64,000 bases of DNA, taken from positions 1 to 64,000 of the forward strand of contig VEQH01000004.1 of the NCBI GenBank assembly GCA_018883325.1, in the 5' to 3' direction. This document shows positions 34,466 to 43,643 of this stretch, one piece after another (the stretch's first letter is position 1; each line of letters opens with the position of its first letter). The notes below the pieces were generated by a model that saw nothing but the letters and a program-made list of their open reading frames with translations, was not told the origin of the DNA and ran no database searches. Origin of the DNA: Flavobacteriales bacterium (GTDB lineage Bacteria > Bacteroidota > Bacteroidia > Flavobacteriales_D > Crocinitomicaceae). Position numbers and translations under genes: made by a program.

Positions 34466-35530
34466 ATGAGAAAACTTTTACTAAGTATTGGTCTTTTAAC
34501 GAGTACGCTTGGATTTTCCCAAGTTTCAGATTGTTCTCAACTATTCATTTCTGAGTACGTTGAAGGATGGGGAAATAACAAAGCTTTAGAGATTTATAAT
34601 CCAACAGCTGCTGATATCAATTTGTCAGGTTATTTCGTAGCTCGTTATTCAAACGGTTCGACAACAGCAACTGTTGCAAATTCGGTTCAACTTTCTGGTA
34701 TTGTTCCTGCACACGGTGTTTTTGTTGCTGTATTAGATAAAAGAGATCCGAATGGCGTTGGTCAAGAAGCTCCAATTTGGGATTCTTTAGAAGTAAGAGG
34801 TGACGGTTTCTTTTCTCCTGATTACAATGTTTCAAGCGCATTTTACTGGAATGGAAATGACGCAGTTATTTTAGCGAAAGGAACTTTGCCAACAACACCT
34901 ACAACTTTGATTAATGGAGCAAATGTTACAGGTTTTCAGATTGTTGATGTATTTGGAAAAATTGGTGAAAATCCGGCTAACGAAACAGGTTCATCTTCAG
35001 GAAACGACGGAGCTTGGTCAACACAATTTCCTTACAGTTCAGGTTTAGGAGTTCTTATTACTTCAGATCATTCAATGATTCGTAAAGCAACTATCAAAAA
35101 AGGTGTTACAGCAAATCCATCTTTCTTTGACCCAATGTTAGAATATGACACAATTCCAGCAGTAATTGTTAGACTTGATGCAAACGGCGATACATTATTT
35201 GGAACAAGTGGAAATCCAATTTTAGATGGTAATTGGTTTTCATTAGGAACACACGATTGTGCTTGTAATCCTGCTTCAGTTGATGAATTAAATGAAAACT
35301 CTTTGATGGTTTATCCAAATCCAAGTAATGGAATTGTAAACGTTCGCAATAACGGAAACTTAAAATCAATTCAATTGGTTAATTCTTTGGGTCAAACTGT
35401 AAATACAGTTACAAATATTTCTAATAAACAATTGATTACATTGGATTTGAATGATTTGAGAGGAGTATATTTCTTGAAAATTACAAGTCAAAATGGTGAG
35501 CAACTATTAAGAAAAGTTATTTTAAAATAA
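34466..35530 (+). CDS. Lamin-tail domain protein with T9SS sorting domain
   Basis: From the ATG at 34466 the product has 354 residues: a signal peptide ending near FSQ, a lamin-tail domain (LFISEYVEGWGNNKALEIYN, then LSGYFVARYSNGS), and a type A T9SS C-terminal domain of about 75 residues starting at LMVYPNPSNGIVNV and ending LLRKVILK. It should be exported and anchored at the cell surface. Lamin-tail domains occur in many secreted Bacteroidota nucleases, often as DNA-associated modules. It is the first gene of the cluster, followed by a hairpin and the TonB receptor. Confidence 0.9.
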   Translation: MRKLLLSIGLLTSTLGFSQVSDCSQLFISEYVEGWGNNKALEIYNPTAADINLSGYFVARYSNGSTTATVANSVQLSGIVPAHGVFVAVLDKRDPNGVGQEAPIWDSLEVRGDGFFSPDYNVSSAFYWNGNDAVILAKGTLPTTPTTLINGANVTGFQIVDVFGKIGENPANETGSSSGNDGAWSTQFPYSSGLGVLITSDHSMIRKATIKKGVTANPSFFDPMLEYDTIPAVIVRLDANGDTLFGTSGNPILDGNWFSLGTHDCACNPASVDELNENSLMVYPNPSNGIVNVRNNGNLKSIQLVNSLGQTVNTVTNISNKQLITLDLNDLRGVYFLKITSQNGEQLLRKVILK

Positions 35531-35549
35531 ACTATTATTTAGTAAAGGG

Positions 35550-35573
35550 AAGGTCGAGCAATCGACCTTTTTT
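35550..35573 (+). terminator. Hairpin after the lamin-tail gene
   Basis: The stem aaggtcga/tcgacctt with a GCAA tetraloop is followed by T6. It lies between the lamin-tail and TonB receptor genes, so it may end transcription or attenuate it and lower the expression of the receptor relative to the surface protein. Confidence 0.8.
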
Positions 35574-35591
35574 AATTTTTAAAACTTAGTT

Positions 35592-38339
35592 ATGAAGTTT
35601 CTGATTGTCACTTTTTTAGTTGTGTTTTCATCCACCATTTTTGCACAAACAAGTGGGAAATTGTCGGGTTCAATCACTGATAATGTTACAAAACAAGCTG
35701 TCGTTGGTGCTAAAATTACCTTGACAGATAAAATTAATTCAGCGCCAAAACGCGCAATGACAAACACAGAGGGTATTTATGAAATTCCAAATTTACCTTA
35801 TGGCACTTATTCTATGATGGTTACAATTTTGTCATTTGACACAATCCAAATGACTGTTAAAATTGATAAACCGCTTGTTAAACAAGATATTGTACTTGGA
35901 GGAAGTCAAGAATTGGAAGAAGTTAAAGTAATTGGTAACCTTGTAAAAGAAGGAAATGTACCTGTTGCTGTGACTAAAATTCCACTTCAAAAAATCACAG
36001 AAGAACTTGCTTCAAGAGATTTACCAATGCTTTTGAATGGTACAGCTGGAGTTTATGCTACTCAAACGGGTGGAGGTGATGGTGATGCTAGAATTAGTGT
36101 TCGCGGTTTTGACCAAAGAAACGTTGGTGTTTTAATTGACGGAGTTCCAGTAAATGATATGGAAAATGGTTCTGTCTATTGGTCAAATTGGTTTGGTTTA
36201 GATGCGATTACTTCTCAAATGCAGGTTCAACGTGGATTGGGTGCAACAAAAATTGCGATGCCTTCAATTGGTGGAACAATCAATATTTTAACATCTGGAA
36301 TTGGAAGTAAAAAAGGTGGTTCTTTGAAACAAGAATACGGAACAGGAAATATGCTTCGTACAACCTTTGCTTACAACTCTGGAATGTCTAAAAAAGGTTG
36401 GGGATTTACAGTTTCTGGTTCTTATAAACAAGCTGACGGTTGGGTTTATGGAACACCAAGCCAAGGATTTTTCGGTTACGGAAAGATTTCTAAAAAAATC
36501 AAAAATCACTTATTGACAGTTTCTGCATTTGCAGCACCACAAAAACATGGACAACGTTCATTTAATCAGGCAATTCAATATTTTGATGCTGATAAAGCAA
36601 GAGATTTGGGTGTTCCTGTAGATACAACACAAATTTTCTACAACATGGGTATTCGTTTCAATCAACATTGGGGATATGCAACAAATGCTGATGGCGAAAA
36701 GGAAATTAAAAACGAACGTTTGAATTATTATTCGAAACCTCAAATCACACTGAAAGATTTTTGGAAAGTCAATGATAAATTAGCTATATCAAATTTGTTA
36801 TACATGTCTATCGGTAGAGGTGGAGGTACAAGTATGTTCAATACATCTGGTATTTTAAGAGATTCAAGTGGTTTAATAAATTGGGATTTAATTGAGCAAG
36901 AAAATAAGGTAAATTCTTTGTTTGGAACGCCAAATATCAATCCGCAATACAGCGCAACTGAAATTCAATCAAGCCAAATTTTAATGGCAAGTATCAATAA
37001 TCACTTTTGGACTGGATATTTAGGTCAATTCAATTATTCGTTCTCAAAATCATTAGAGTTTTCGGGAGGTTTGGATGTTCGTTATTACGAAGGTCGTCAT
37101 TATCAAGAGGTAGCAGATCTTCTTGGTGGAGATTATTTTGTGAGTACTGCCAATAATAATTCAGCAACAGCAATGATGCGTGTTGGTGATAAAATTGCAA
37201 AAAACACCTTTAATGCTGATAGAAAAGGAATTGTTCAATGGACTGGAGCTTTCGGACAAATGGAATATACTTCAGACAAATTTGCCTATTTCATCAATTT
37301 ATCTGGAATTGTAAACGGATATAAAGGCGTAGATTATTTCCAGAAAAAAGTATTGGATTTAGGTGATACAGTTTTAAGAATTGGAGCAACAGATACAATA
37401 ACTTACAATGGACAAACTTACAATGCATCGTCTGATGGATTAAAAGATTTTGCAACAGATTGGAAATATATCCCAGGCTTTACTTTCAAATCAGGATTCA
37501 GCTACAATGTTCACAAAAATGCAAATGCATACATAAACGTTGGCTTTTTAAACAGAACGCCTCAATTTTCTAATGTGATTGACAATAACTCCAACCAGTT
37601 TTTTGGAATTATAAATAATGAACAAATTTTAGCCGTTGAAGGAGGATACAATTACGCAGGTAAAAAATTCGGTGTTAATGTTAATGCTTATGCAACAAAT
37701 TGGAAAAATAAACCAATGCCTTTTGGAGTTGCAGTTCCAGACCCACAAGATCCTACGGAATTTATACGCATCAATATCAATGGGATGAACGCTGTGCATT
37801 TAGGTGGAGAAATTGATATTGCATACAAATTAAATGACAAATTATCAGCAGAATTAATGTTCTCACTTGGAAATTGGTTCTGGAATTCATCAAAAACAGT
37901 CATTGTTCCTCAATATGATTCACTTGAATTTACTTTTGATGCAAAAGGAGTTCACGTTGGTGATGCAGCCCAAACAGCACTTGCAGCTTCATTGAGATAT
38001 GAACCAATTAAAAATTTATATTTCAAAATTCAGGCACAGCATTTCGATCGTTACTATGCGAATTTTGACCCTTTTACTTTACAAGGTGTAAATGGAGGAA
38101 GAGAATCTTGGAAAATGCCAGCTTACTCTTTAATTAACTTATTTGCAGGTTACCGCTATCCTTTCAAAACAATGGCTTTTATTGCTAGCGGATCCATCAC
38201 AAATTTATTAAACACTTCATACATTTCAGATGCAACAAACAATGCAAATGGAGTTTATGATCAATTCAATGCCCAATCAGCTACAGTTATGTTTGGTGGT
38301 GGCTTTAGATTTAACGTTTCACTTGGAATACAATTTTAA
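35592..38339 (+). CDS. TonB-dependent outer-membrane receptor with carboxypeptidase-like N-domain
   Basis: The 915-residue protein has a signal peptide ending at FAQ, a CarboxypepD_reg-like domain (about 22-110, GKLSGSITDNVTKQAVVGAK), a plug (about 135-240, DARISVRGFDQRNVGVLIDG) and a 22-strand barrel ending in SLGIQF with a terminal Phe. No SusD partner is present. It imports a large or scarce substrate with TonB energy. Its place between T9SS nuclease genes points to nucleic-acid fragments or their phosphate (inference). The endonuclease gene starts 9 bp later. Confidence 0.93.
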   Translation: MKFLIVTFLVVFSSTIFAQTSGKLSGSITDNVTKQAVVGAKITLTDKINSAPKRAMTNTEGIYEIPNLPYGTYSMMVTILSFDTIQMTVKIDKPLVKQDIVLGGSQELEEVKVIGNLVKEGNVPVAVTKIPLQKITEELASRDLPMLLNGTAGVYATQTGGGDGDARISVRGFDQRNVGVLIDGVPVNDMENGSVYWSNWFGLDAITSQMQVQRGLGATKIAMPSIGGTINILTSGIGSKKGGSLKQEYGTGNMLRTTFAYNSGMSKKGWGFTVSGSYKQADGWVYGTPSQGFFGYGKISKKIKNHLLTVSAFAAPQKHGQRSFNQAIQYFDADKARDLGVPVDTTQIFYNMGIRFNQHWGYATNADGEKEIKNERLNYYSKPQITLKDFWKVNDKLAISNLLYMSIGRGGGTSMFNTSGILRDSSGLINWDLIEQENKVNSLFGTPNINPQYSATEIQSSQILMASINNHFWTGYLGQFNYSFSKSLEFSGGLDVRYYEGRHYQEVADLLGGDYFVSTANNNSATAMMRVGDKIAKNTFNADRKGIVQWTGAFGQMEYTSDKFAYFINLSGIVNGYKGVDYFQKKVLDLGDTVLRIGATDTITYNGQTYNASSDGLKDFATDWKYIPGFTFKSGFSYNVHKNANAYINVGFLNRTPQFSNVIDNNSNQFFGIINNEQILAVEGGYNYAGKKFGVNVNAYATNWKNKPMPFGVAVPDPQDPTEFIRININGMNAVHLGGEIDIAYKLNDKLSAELMFSLGNWFWNSSKTVIVPQYDSLEFTFDAKGVHVGDAAQTALAASLRYEPIKNLYFKIQAQHFDRYYANFDPFTLQGVNGGRESWKMPAYSLINLFAGYRYPFKTMAFIASGSITNLLNTSYISDATNNANGVYDQFNAQSATVMFGGGFRFNVSLGIQF

Positions 38340-38348
38340 ATTTTAATT

Positions 38349-40619
38349 ATGAGAAAATCAATTTTAACTGGTTTTGTTGCTTTTGCAAGTTTATTTGCTT
38401 CTGCACAAACCATTGCTGATGTCCGAAATTTGGGTATTGGTCAAACAGTTACCGTTTCTGGAGTCGTTACCAATGGCTCAGAACTTGGAAACATTCGTTA
38501 CATCCAAGATGGTACTGCTGCGATACCAGCTTTTGGAAGCAACTTGAGTTCTGTTCAAAGAGGAGATTCAATCACAGCAACAGGAGTATTATTTGACTTT
38601 AGTGGCTTATTGGAAATTTCTCCAACAAATAGCTTCACAAATCATGGACCTGCAACATTGCCAACTCCTTTAGTTGTTCCGCTTTCTGCAATCAATGAAT
38701 CATTGGAGGCGCAATTAGTTAGAGTTGATAATGTTACTTTCACAACCTCTGGTAATTTTGCAACAGGAAATTCAACTGTTCAAATTACAGATGGTATAAC
38801 AACACTAGACCTTCGTGTAAATGGTTCAACAAATATCGATGGAACAGCAATTCCAGTTGGTCCACAAACAATCATTGCACTTGTTGGTCAATTCAATACA
38901 AATTATCAGTTAGTTCCTCGAAACTTAAATGATATTTTCGCTTATGTTGCTCCAGCAAAAGAAATCAATGTTAAAATGAATGGTACAACTGTTTTTAGTA
39001 ATGGTACTTATGTTGTCGGAAACACAACTTCAACTACAATTACAATTGAAAATTCAGGAGTTCAAGCATTAACTGTTTCTGGTACAACATTAACAGGAAC
39101 AAATGCAGCTGATTTTTCTACAACTTTGACAACAGCAACGATTCCAGCAACTGGAAACCAAACTTTCACTTTAACTTTTACACCACAAGGTACAGGTTCA
39201 AGAACAGCTATTATTTCAATTGCTAACGATGATTCAGATGAGAATCCTTATATCATTAATCTTTCAGCGGTTGGAACAGACAACTTGGCGACTGAACCAA
39301 CTTCAAATCCAACAAACTTAACTTTTCCTTTAGTTAAATCTTATACAGTTGGAGGTCAATACACGGCAGGAACAGGTGCAGAAAAATACATCGCTCTTTG
39401 GAAAAATGGTTCTCCAATTACAGGAGCTCCAGTTGATGGAACAAATTACAAAAGAGGTGATGTTGTTGGTGATGCAAGAGTTGCTTATGTTGGAAATGGA
39501 ACAGGTTTTACTCCAAGAGGTGTAATTGCAAATCAAACCTATCATTTTGCAGTTTTCGCATTTAATGGTACTGAAGGTTTTGAAAATTATAAAACAACTT
39601 CTCCAGCAACAGGTAGTGTTACAAGTACAGGATTAAACATTGGAAATTACTATAATGGTATAAATTCATCAAGTCCAAACTTCTTAACTGCACTATCAGC
39701 GAAAATCAATCCACATACTTATGTTTCATATTTCAATTACAAAACAACTGTAATGAATTTATTTGAAATTAAAGATACAACAAACGGACAATCGTATGTT
39801 ACTTGTGCTTATTCAGGTGAACGTAAGGTGTTTAATGATCCTTTCGATTGGACAGCTGTAGGTTATTCAAGAGAACATACCTATTCACATTCTTGGATGC
39901 CAACTTTCCCAGCTGATGAACCTTCTGAAAAACCAGAATATTCAGATCAACACAATTTATACCCAACAAACTTGCAAAATGCAAACACGCCAAGAAGTAA
40001 CTTGCCTTTAGATGTAATTACTGGAAACGTTGTTTTTACTTATTTAGATTGTAAAGTAGGTTACAACAGTTCAAACCAAATGGTTTTTGAACCACGTCCA
40101 AGTCAAAAAGGAAATGCTGCTCGTGCAATCATGTATATGGCAACTTGTTATAACGGAATTGCAGGAAATAACTGGCAAATTCCTACAAATCAATCACAAG
40201 ATATTTTGAAGCAATGGCATGAAAATGATCCAGTTGACAACTACGAAATAGCACGTCAAGAGTTTGTATTCTCAACACAAGGAAACAGAAACCCTTACAT
40301 TGACTCAGTTGATTATGCTTGTCACGTGAATTTTTCAAATATGACATATAATGCTTGTTCTGTTGGATTACCTGAATTATTGAAAAGTAATTTTTCAGTA
40401 TTCCCAGTACCAGCGAACAACAAAGTTTACGCTCAAGTAAATGGAATTAATATTACTTCTTATACTGTTACTGATATGACAGGAAGAGTAATTTCAAATA
40501 AATCAAACGTTGAATTACCTGTATTGGAATTGAATGCAAGTGACTTTAAAGCGGGAGTTTATATTCTAAGTGTTGGAACAACTTACGGTGAAGTACAACA
40601 ACAATTTATCATCGAGTGA
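38349..40619 (+). CDS. Secreted endonuclease I with OB, Hydin-like and T9SS domains
   Basis: A 756-residue multidomain exoenzyme: signal peptide (ending ASAQ), an OB-fold domain (about 20-200, GQTVTVSGVVTNG, IRYIQDG), an Ig-like choice-of-anchor/Hydin domain (about 205-310), a linker, the endonuclease I domain (about 425-665) with SREHTYSHSWMP and DQHNLYPTNLQNAN carrying the catalytic and Mg-binding His/Asn, and a type A T9SS domain (about 680-756). It should degrade extracellular DNA or RNA. The stop overlaps the GTG start of the next gene by 4 bp. Confidence 0.93.
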   Translation: MRKSILTGFVAFASLFASAQTIADVRNLGIGQTVTVSGVVTNGSELGNIRYIQDGTAAIPAFGSNLSSVQRGDSITATGVLFDFSGLLEISPTNSFTNHGPATLPTPLVVPLSAINESLEAQLVRVDNVTFTTSGNFATGNSTVQITDGITTLDLRVNGSTNIDGTAIPVGPQTIIALVGQFNTNYQLVPRNLNDIFAYVAPAKEINVKMNGTTVFSNGTYVVGNTTSTTITIENSGVQALTVSGTTLTGTNAADFSTTLTTATIPATGNQTFTLTFTPQGTGSRTAIISIANDDSDENPYIINLSAVGTDNLATEPTSNPTNLTFPLVKSYTVGGQYTAGTGAEKYIALWKNGSPITGAPVDGTNYKRGDVVGDARVAYVGNGTGFTPRGVIANQTYHFAVFAFNGTEGFENYKTTSPATGSVTSTGLNIGNYYNGINSSSPNFLTALSAKINPHTYVSYFNYKTTVMNLFEIKDTTNGQSYVTCAYSGERKVFNDPFDWTAVGYSREHTYSHSWMPTFPADEPSEKPEYSDQHNLYPTNLQNANTPRSNLPLDVITGNVVFTYLDCKVGYNSSNQMVFEPRPSQKGNAARAIMYMATCYNGIAGNNWQIPTNQSQDILKQWHENDPVDNYEIARQEFVFSTQGNRNPYIDSVDYACHVNFSNMTYNACSVGLPELLKSNFSVFPVPANNKVYAQVNGINITSYTVTDMTGRVISNKSNVELPVLELNASDFKAGVYILSVGTTYGEVQQQFIIE

Positions 40620-41305
40620 TTCTAAGAAAACTCATATTAATATTTGCAGGAGCAGGCCTTTGGGCTTGCTCTTCGCATTTGGTAGTAAATGGAAATACTA
40701 ACAAAGAACCTGTCGCTCAAACAATTGTTTCCGATTCTTCGATGGTTTCATTTATTAAACCTTACAAAGATTCGTTGGACAAACGCATGAATGAAGTATT
40801 AGCACAAGCAGAGGTTGATTTTATTGTGCAACGTCCCGCATCGAATTTAATGAATTGGGTAGCGAATGCTTTGTACACAAATCAGACTAAAACTGTTCGA
40901 TTATCACAGCCTGTTGTTTGCTTGTTGAATACAGGAGGAATTCGCTCAAGTATTGGAAAAGGAAATGTGACTTTGGGTGATATATATAAAGTGATGCCAT
41001 TTGATAATACGGTTGTTTGGGTGGAATTACCGATAGAAGTTTTGCCAGAAATTGAAACATATCTTCTAAAATCAGGAGGAGAGCCAATGGCAAATTTAAG
41101 CTTGAAAGAAGGAAAATTGTCTATTTTAAGCAGTCCAGAAAATCCTACTCATTTTTGGGTAATTACTTCCGATTATCTTATGAATGGTGGCGATAAAATG
41201 ACTTTTTTCACCAAACGTACAAACGTAAACGAAACAGGAAAGTTATTAAGAGATGTGCTAATTGAAGAAGCAAGAATTCAAGGGAAACTTATCTATGAAT
41301 ACTAA
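40616..41305 (+). CDS. 5'-nucleotidase C-terminal domain as a separate lipoprotein
   Basis: The 229-residue product starts at a GTG (40616) inside the upstream gene. A lipoprotein signal ends LWAC with Cys18 as anchor. The rest is a 5_nucleotid_C domain, which in UshA-type enzymes binds the nucleoside: RPASNLMNWVANAL, LNTGGIRSSIGKGNVTLGDI, then YKVMPFDNTVVWVEL and LMNGGDKMTFF. The phosphatase domain is missing here and is encoded 180 bp downstream, so the two probably act together at the membrane. Confidence 0.92.
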   Translation: MILRKLILIFAGAGLWACSSHLVVNGNTNKEPVAQTIVSDSSMVSFIKPYKDSLDKRMNEVLAQAEVDFIVQRPASNLMNWVANALYTNQTKTVRLSQPVVCLLNTGGIRSSIGKGNVTLGDIYKVMPFDNTVVWVELPIEVLPEIETYLLKSGGEPMANLSLKEGKLSILSSPENPTHFWVITSDYLMNGGDKMTFFTKRTNVNETGKLLRDVLIEEARIQGKLIYEY

Positions 41306-41330
41306 TTTTATGGTTATCAAATTTCCTCAT

Positions 41331-41470
41331 TTTCTCGTTTCTCCTTCTCTCGTTTTGTCATTAAGTCCTTTTCTCATTCTCTCCTTTGTCCTTCTCTCCT
41401 TTGTCCTTCTCTCCTTTGTCTTTCTCTCATTCACTCCTTTGTCTTTCTCTCCTTTTATCCTTCTCATCTC
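41331..41470. repeat. Pyrimidine-rich 15-bp tandem tract
   Basis: Three tandem copies of ctcctttgtccttct (41381, 41396, and 41411 with one change), embedded in diverged ctcattctctc-type units. The tract fills the gap between the two 5'-nucleotidase genes. Its complement shares strings of 11-14 bases with the tract at 5181-5263, and both are pyrimidine-rich on the mRNA strand. Confidence 0.85.
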
Positions 41471-41484
41471 AAAAACCACTCTAA

Positions 41485-42390
41485 ATGAAAAGAAGAAATT
41501 TTATTAAAAACTTAGCTTTGAGCACGGGGAGTTTATTAATAGCTGACAATTTGTTGGCTGAAACTTTACTTCCTCCTAAAAGTAAGAAATTAGTTATTCT
41601 TCACACAAACGATACACATTCCAATATCGATTCTTTCCCTTCCAATCACCCGAAATTTCCAGGAATGGGAGATGTTGCAAAACGCTTTACTTTGATTCAA
41701 AAAATTAGAAGTGAAAATGAGCATGTTTTATTACTTGATTCAGGCGATATTTTTCAAGGAACACCTTATTTCAATACTTTTAATGGTGAGTTAGAAATGA
41801 AATTGATGTCAAAATTGGGTTACGACGCAGCAACAATGGGAAATCACGATTTTGATATAGGATTGGAAGGATTTATGAATGCCAAAAAACACGCAAATTT
41901 TCCATTTGTTTGTTCAAATTATAACTTCTCTAAAACAGTTCTAGCAAATGAAACCAAGCTTTATCACATTTTCAAAAAAGGCGGAATAAAAATCGGTGTT
42001 TTTGGAATAGGAGTGGAGCTGAATGGATTAGTTCCAAAGGATAAATATGGTGAAACACTTTACAAAGATCCGATTGAAACCGCTAATTCTATGGCTCAAT
42101 TACTGACTGATTTAGGATGTAAAGTAATTATTTGCTTGTCTCATTTAGGCTATGATTACGAAGATAAAGCAAGAATTTCAGATTTAGTTCTTGCAAAAGA
42201 AACGGCGAACATTCATTTGATTTTGGGTGGCCATACGCACACATTTTTAGATAAACCAACTGTTTTAAATAATGCTAATAATCAACAAGTACTAATTAAC
42301 CAAGTTGGTTGGGCAGGTGTAAATCTTGGAAGAATTGATATCGATATTGACAAAGGAATTTTAAAATCAAGCACTTTGGAAGTGAAGTAA
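41485..42390 (+). CDS. 5'-nucleotidase/UshA-type metallophosphatase domain protein, Tat signal
   Basis: The 301-residue protein begins with a twin-arginine signal (MKRRNFIKNLALSTGSLLIA). The metallophosphatase motifs are VILHTNDTHSN (metal ligands Asp43 and His45), LLDSGDIFQG, TMGNHDFDIG, CLSHLGYD and LGGHTHTF. It hydrolyses nucleotides or other phosphate esters in the periplasm. The usual C-terminal nucleoside-binding domain is absent and encoded upstream as a lipoprotein. It is convergent with fabF with a 14-bp gap. Confidence 0.92.
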   Translation: MKRRNFIKNLALSTGSLLIADNLLAETLLPPKSKKLVILHTNDTHSNIDSFPSNHPKFPGMGDVAKRFTLIQKIRSENEHVLLLDSGDIFQGTPYFNTFNGELEMKLMSKLGYDAATMGNHDFDIGLEGFMNAKKHANFPFVCSNYNFSKTVLANETKLYHIFKKGGIKIGVFGIGVELNGLVPKDKYGETLYKDPIETANSMAQLLTDLGCKVIICLSHLGYDYEDKARISDLVLAKETANIHLILGGHTHTFLDKPTVLNNANNQQVLINQVGWAGVNLGRIDIDIDKGILKSSTLEVK

Positions 42391-42404
42391 AACTTTTATC
42401 GCGT

Positions 42405-43643
42405 TTAAAATTTTTTCATAATAACCGAGGCGATGTGACCACCAAAGCCAAATGTATTACTCATTGCATAATTCATTTCTTTTGCACTCGCTTTGCCTAT
42501 TGGAAAATGAAATAAATCTGCAAATTCAGGCTCGATTGTTTCCGTATTAATTGTAGGTGGAATTAATCCAGTTTGCAAGGCTTTAATACATGCAATAGCT
42601 TCAATAGCACCAGCTGCACCTAATAAGTGACCAGTCATTGATTTCGTTGCTGAAATAGAAACTTTTGAATTTGTTCCAAAAACAGTTCTTGCGGCAATCA
42701 ATTCCGAAATATCTCCTTGTGGCGTAGAGGTGGCATGCATGTTAATATAATCAATTTCATCAGCAGAAATTCCAGCCTCACGCATGGCTTCATTCATTCC
42801 CAAAACAGCACCAGCTCCTTCAGGATGTGTCCCTGTCAAATGATAAGCATCAGCAGCCATTCCACCACCAACGATTTCTCCTAAAATTGTAGCACCTCGT
42901 TTGATTGCATGCTCATATTCTTCTAAAATTAGAGCGCCTGCACCTTCTCCCATCACAAAACCATCTCTGGAAATATCAAAAGGTCGAGAAGCAGTTTCAG
43001 GAGAATCATTTCTTGTGGATAATGCTTTTGCAGAAGAAAAACCTCCGATTGATGCTTCGTTTATTGCAGCTTCAGAACCTCCTGTTACAATCATGTCCGC
43101 TTTGTCCCATTTGATGTAATTAAAAGCTTCTATTATGGCGGTGTTTGAGGTTGCACAAGCTGAAACTGGGCAGAAGTTAACACCTCTTAGACCATATTTT
43201 ATGGAAATAATTCCTGAGGCAATGTCAACTAAAATGCGCGGAATAAAATAAGGTGTAAATCGCGGCGTTCCATCGCCATTACAGTATTCTTTCATTTGGT
43301 CTTGAAAGGTTTGAATTCCACCATTTCCAGAGCCCCAAATAACACCGATTCTATCTTTGTTTAAAACTTCAAAATCAATTCCAGCGTTTGCAACTGCTTC
43401 TTCAACAGCAACTAATGCATATTGAGAGAATTTGTCGTATTTGCGGACTTCTTTTGAATCAAAATGATCTAGTTCATTGTAACCCTTTAATTCACAAGCA
43501 AATTTCGCTTTGAACTTTTCTGTATCAAATTTGGTAATCGGTGCAGCACCACTTTTACCTTCCTTCAATGCATTCCAAAATTCTTCTAAATTATTTCCAA
43601 TAGGAGTTAATGCTCCCATTCCCGTTACTACAACCCTTCTCAT
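42405..43643 (-). CDS. fabF: 3-oxoacyl-ACP synthase II (KAS II)
   Basis: The condensing enzyme of fatty acid elongation. The 412 residues contain the catalytic Cys163 in FCPVSACATSNTAI, His in NMHATSTPQGD and His/Lys in SATKSMTGHLLGAAGAIEA. The sequence appears fully active. It lies apart from the usual acpP-fabF cluster and overlaps the S41 protease gene by 4 bp (ATGA), so this may be a second fabF copy with a special role (inference). Confidence 0.93.
   Translation of the reverse strand: MRRVVVTGMGALTPIGNNLEEFWNALKEGKSGAAPITKFDTEKFKAKFACELKGYNELDHFDSKEVRKYDKFSQYALVAVEEAVANAGIDFEVLNKDRIGVIWGSGNGGIQTFQDQMKEYCNGDGTPRFTPYFIPRILVDIASGIISIKYGLRGVNFCPVSACATSNTAIIEAFNYIKWDKADMIVTGGSEAAINEASIGGFSSAKALSTRNDSPETASRPFDISRDGFVMGEGAGALILEEYEHAIKRGATILGEIVGGGMAADAYHLTGTHPEGAGAVLGMNEAMREAGISADEIDYINMHATSTPQGDISELIAARTVFGTNSKVSISATKSMTGHLLGAAGAIEAIACIKALQTGLIPPTINTETIEPEFADLFHFPIGKASAKEMNYAMSNTFGFGGHIASVIMKKF

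Noticed and set aside
41381-41425. Possible CRISPR-like direct repeats
   Set aside because: The 15-mers are directly adjacent with no spacers, are far too short, and no cas gene is present.
41262-41507. 81-codon plus-strand frame that looks like a hydrophobic membrane peptide
   Set aside because: It is the translation of the pyrimidine-rich 15-bp repeat tract; the Leu/Ser/Phe periodicity comes from the repeat and there is no family signal.
42405-43643. fabF as part of a secondary-metabolite cluster
   Set aside because: Only one ketosynthase is present, without ACP, ketoreductase or aryl polyene partners; neighbours are a protease and a phosphatase.
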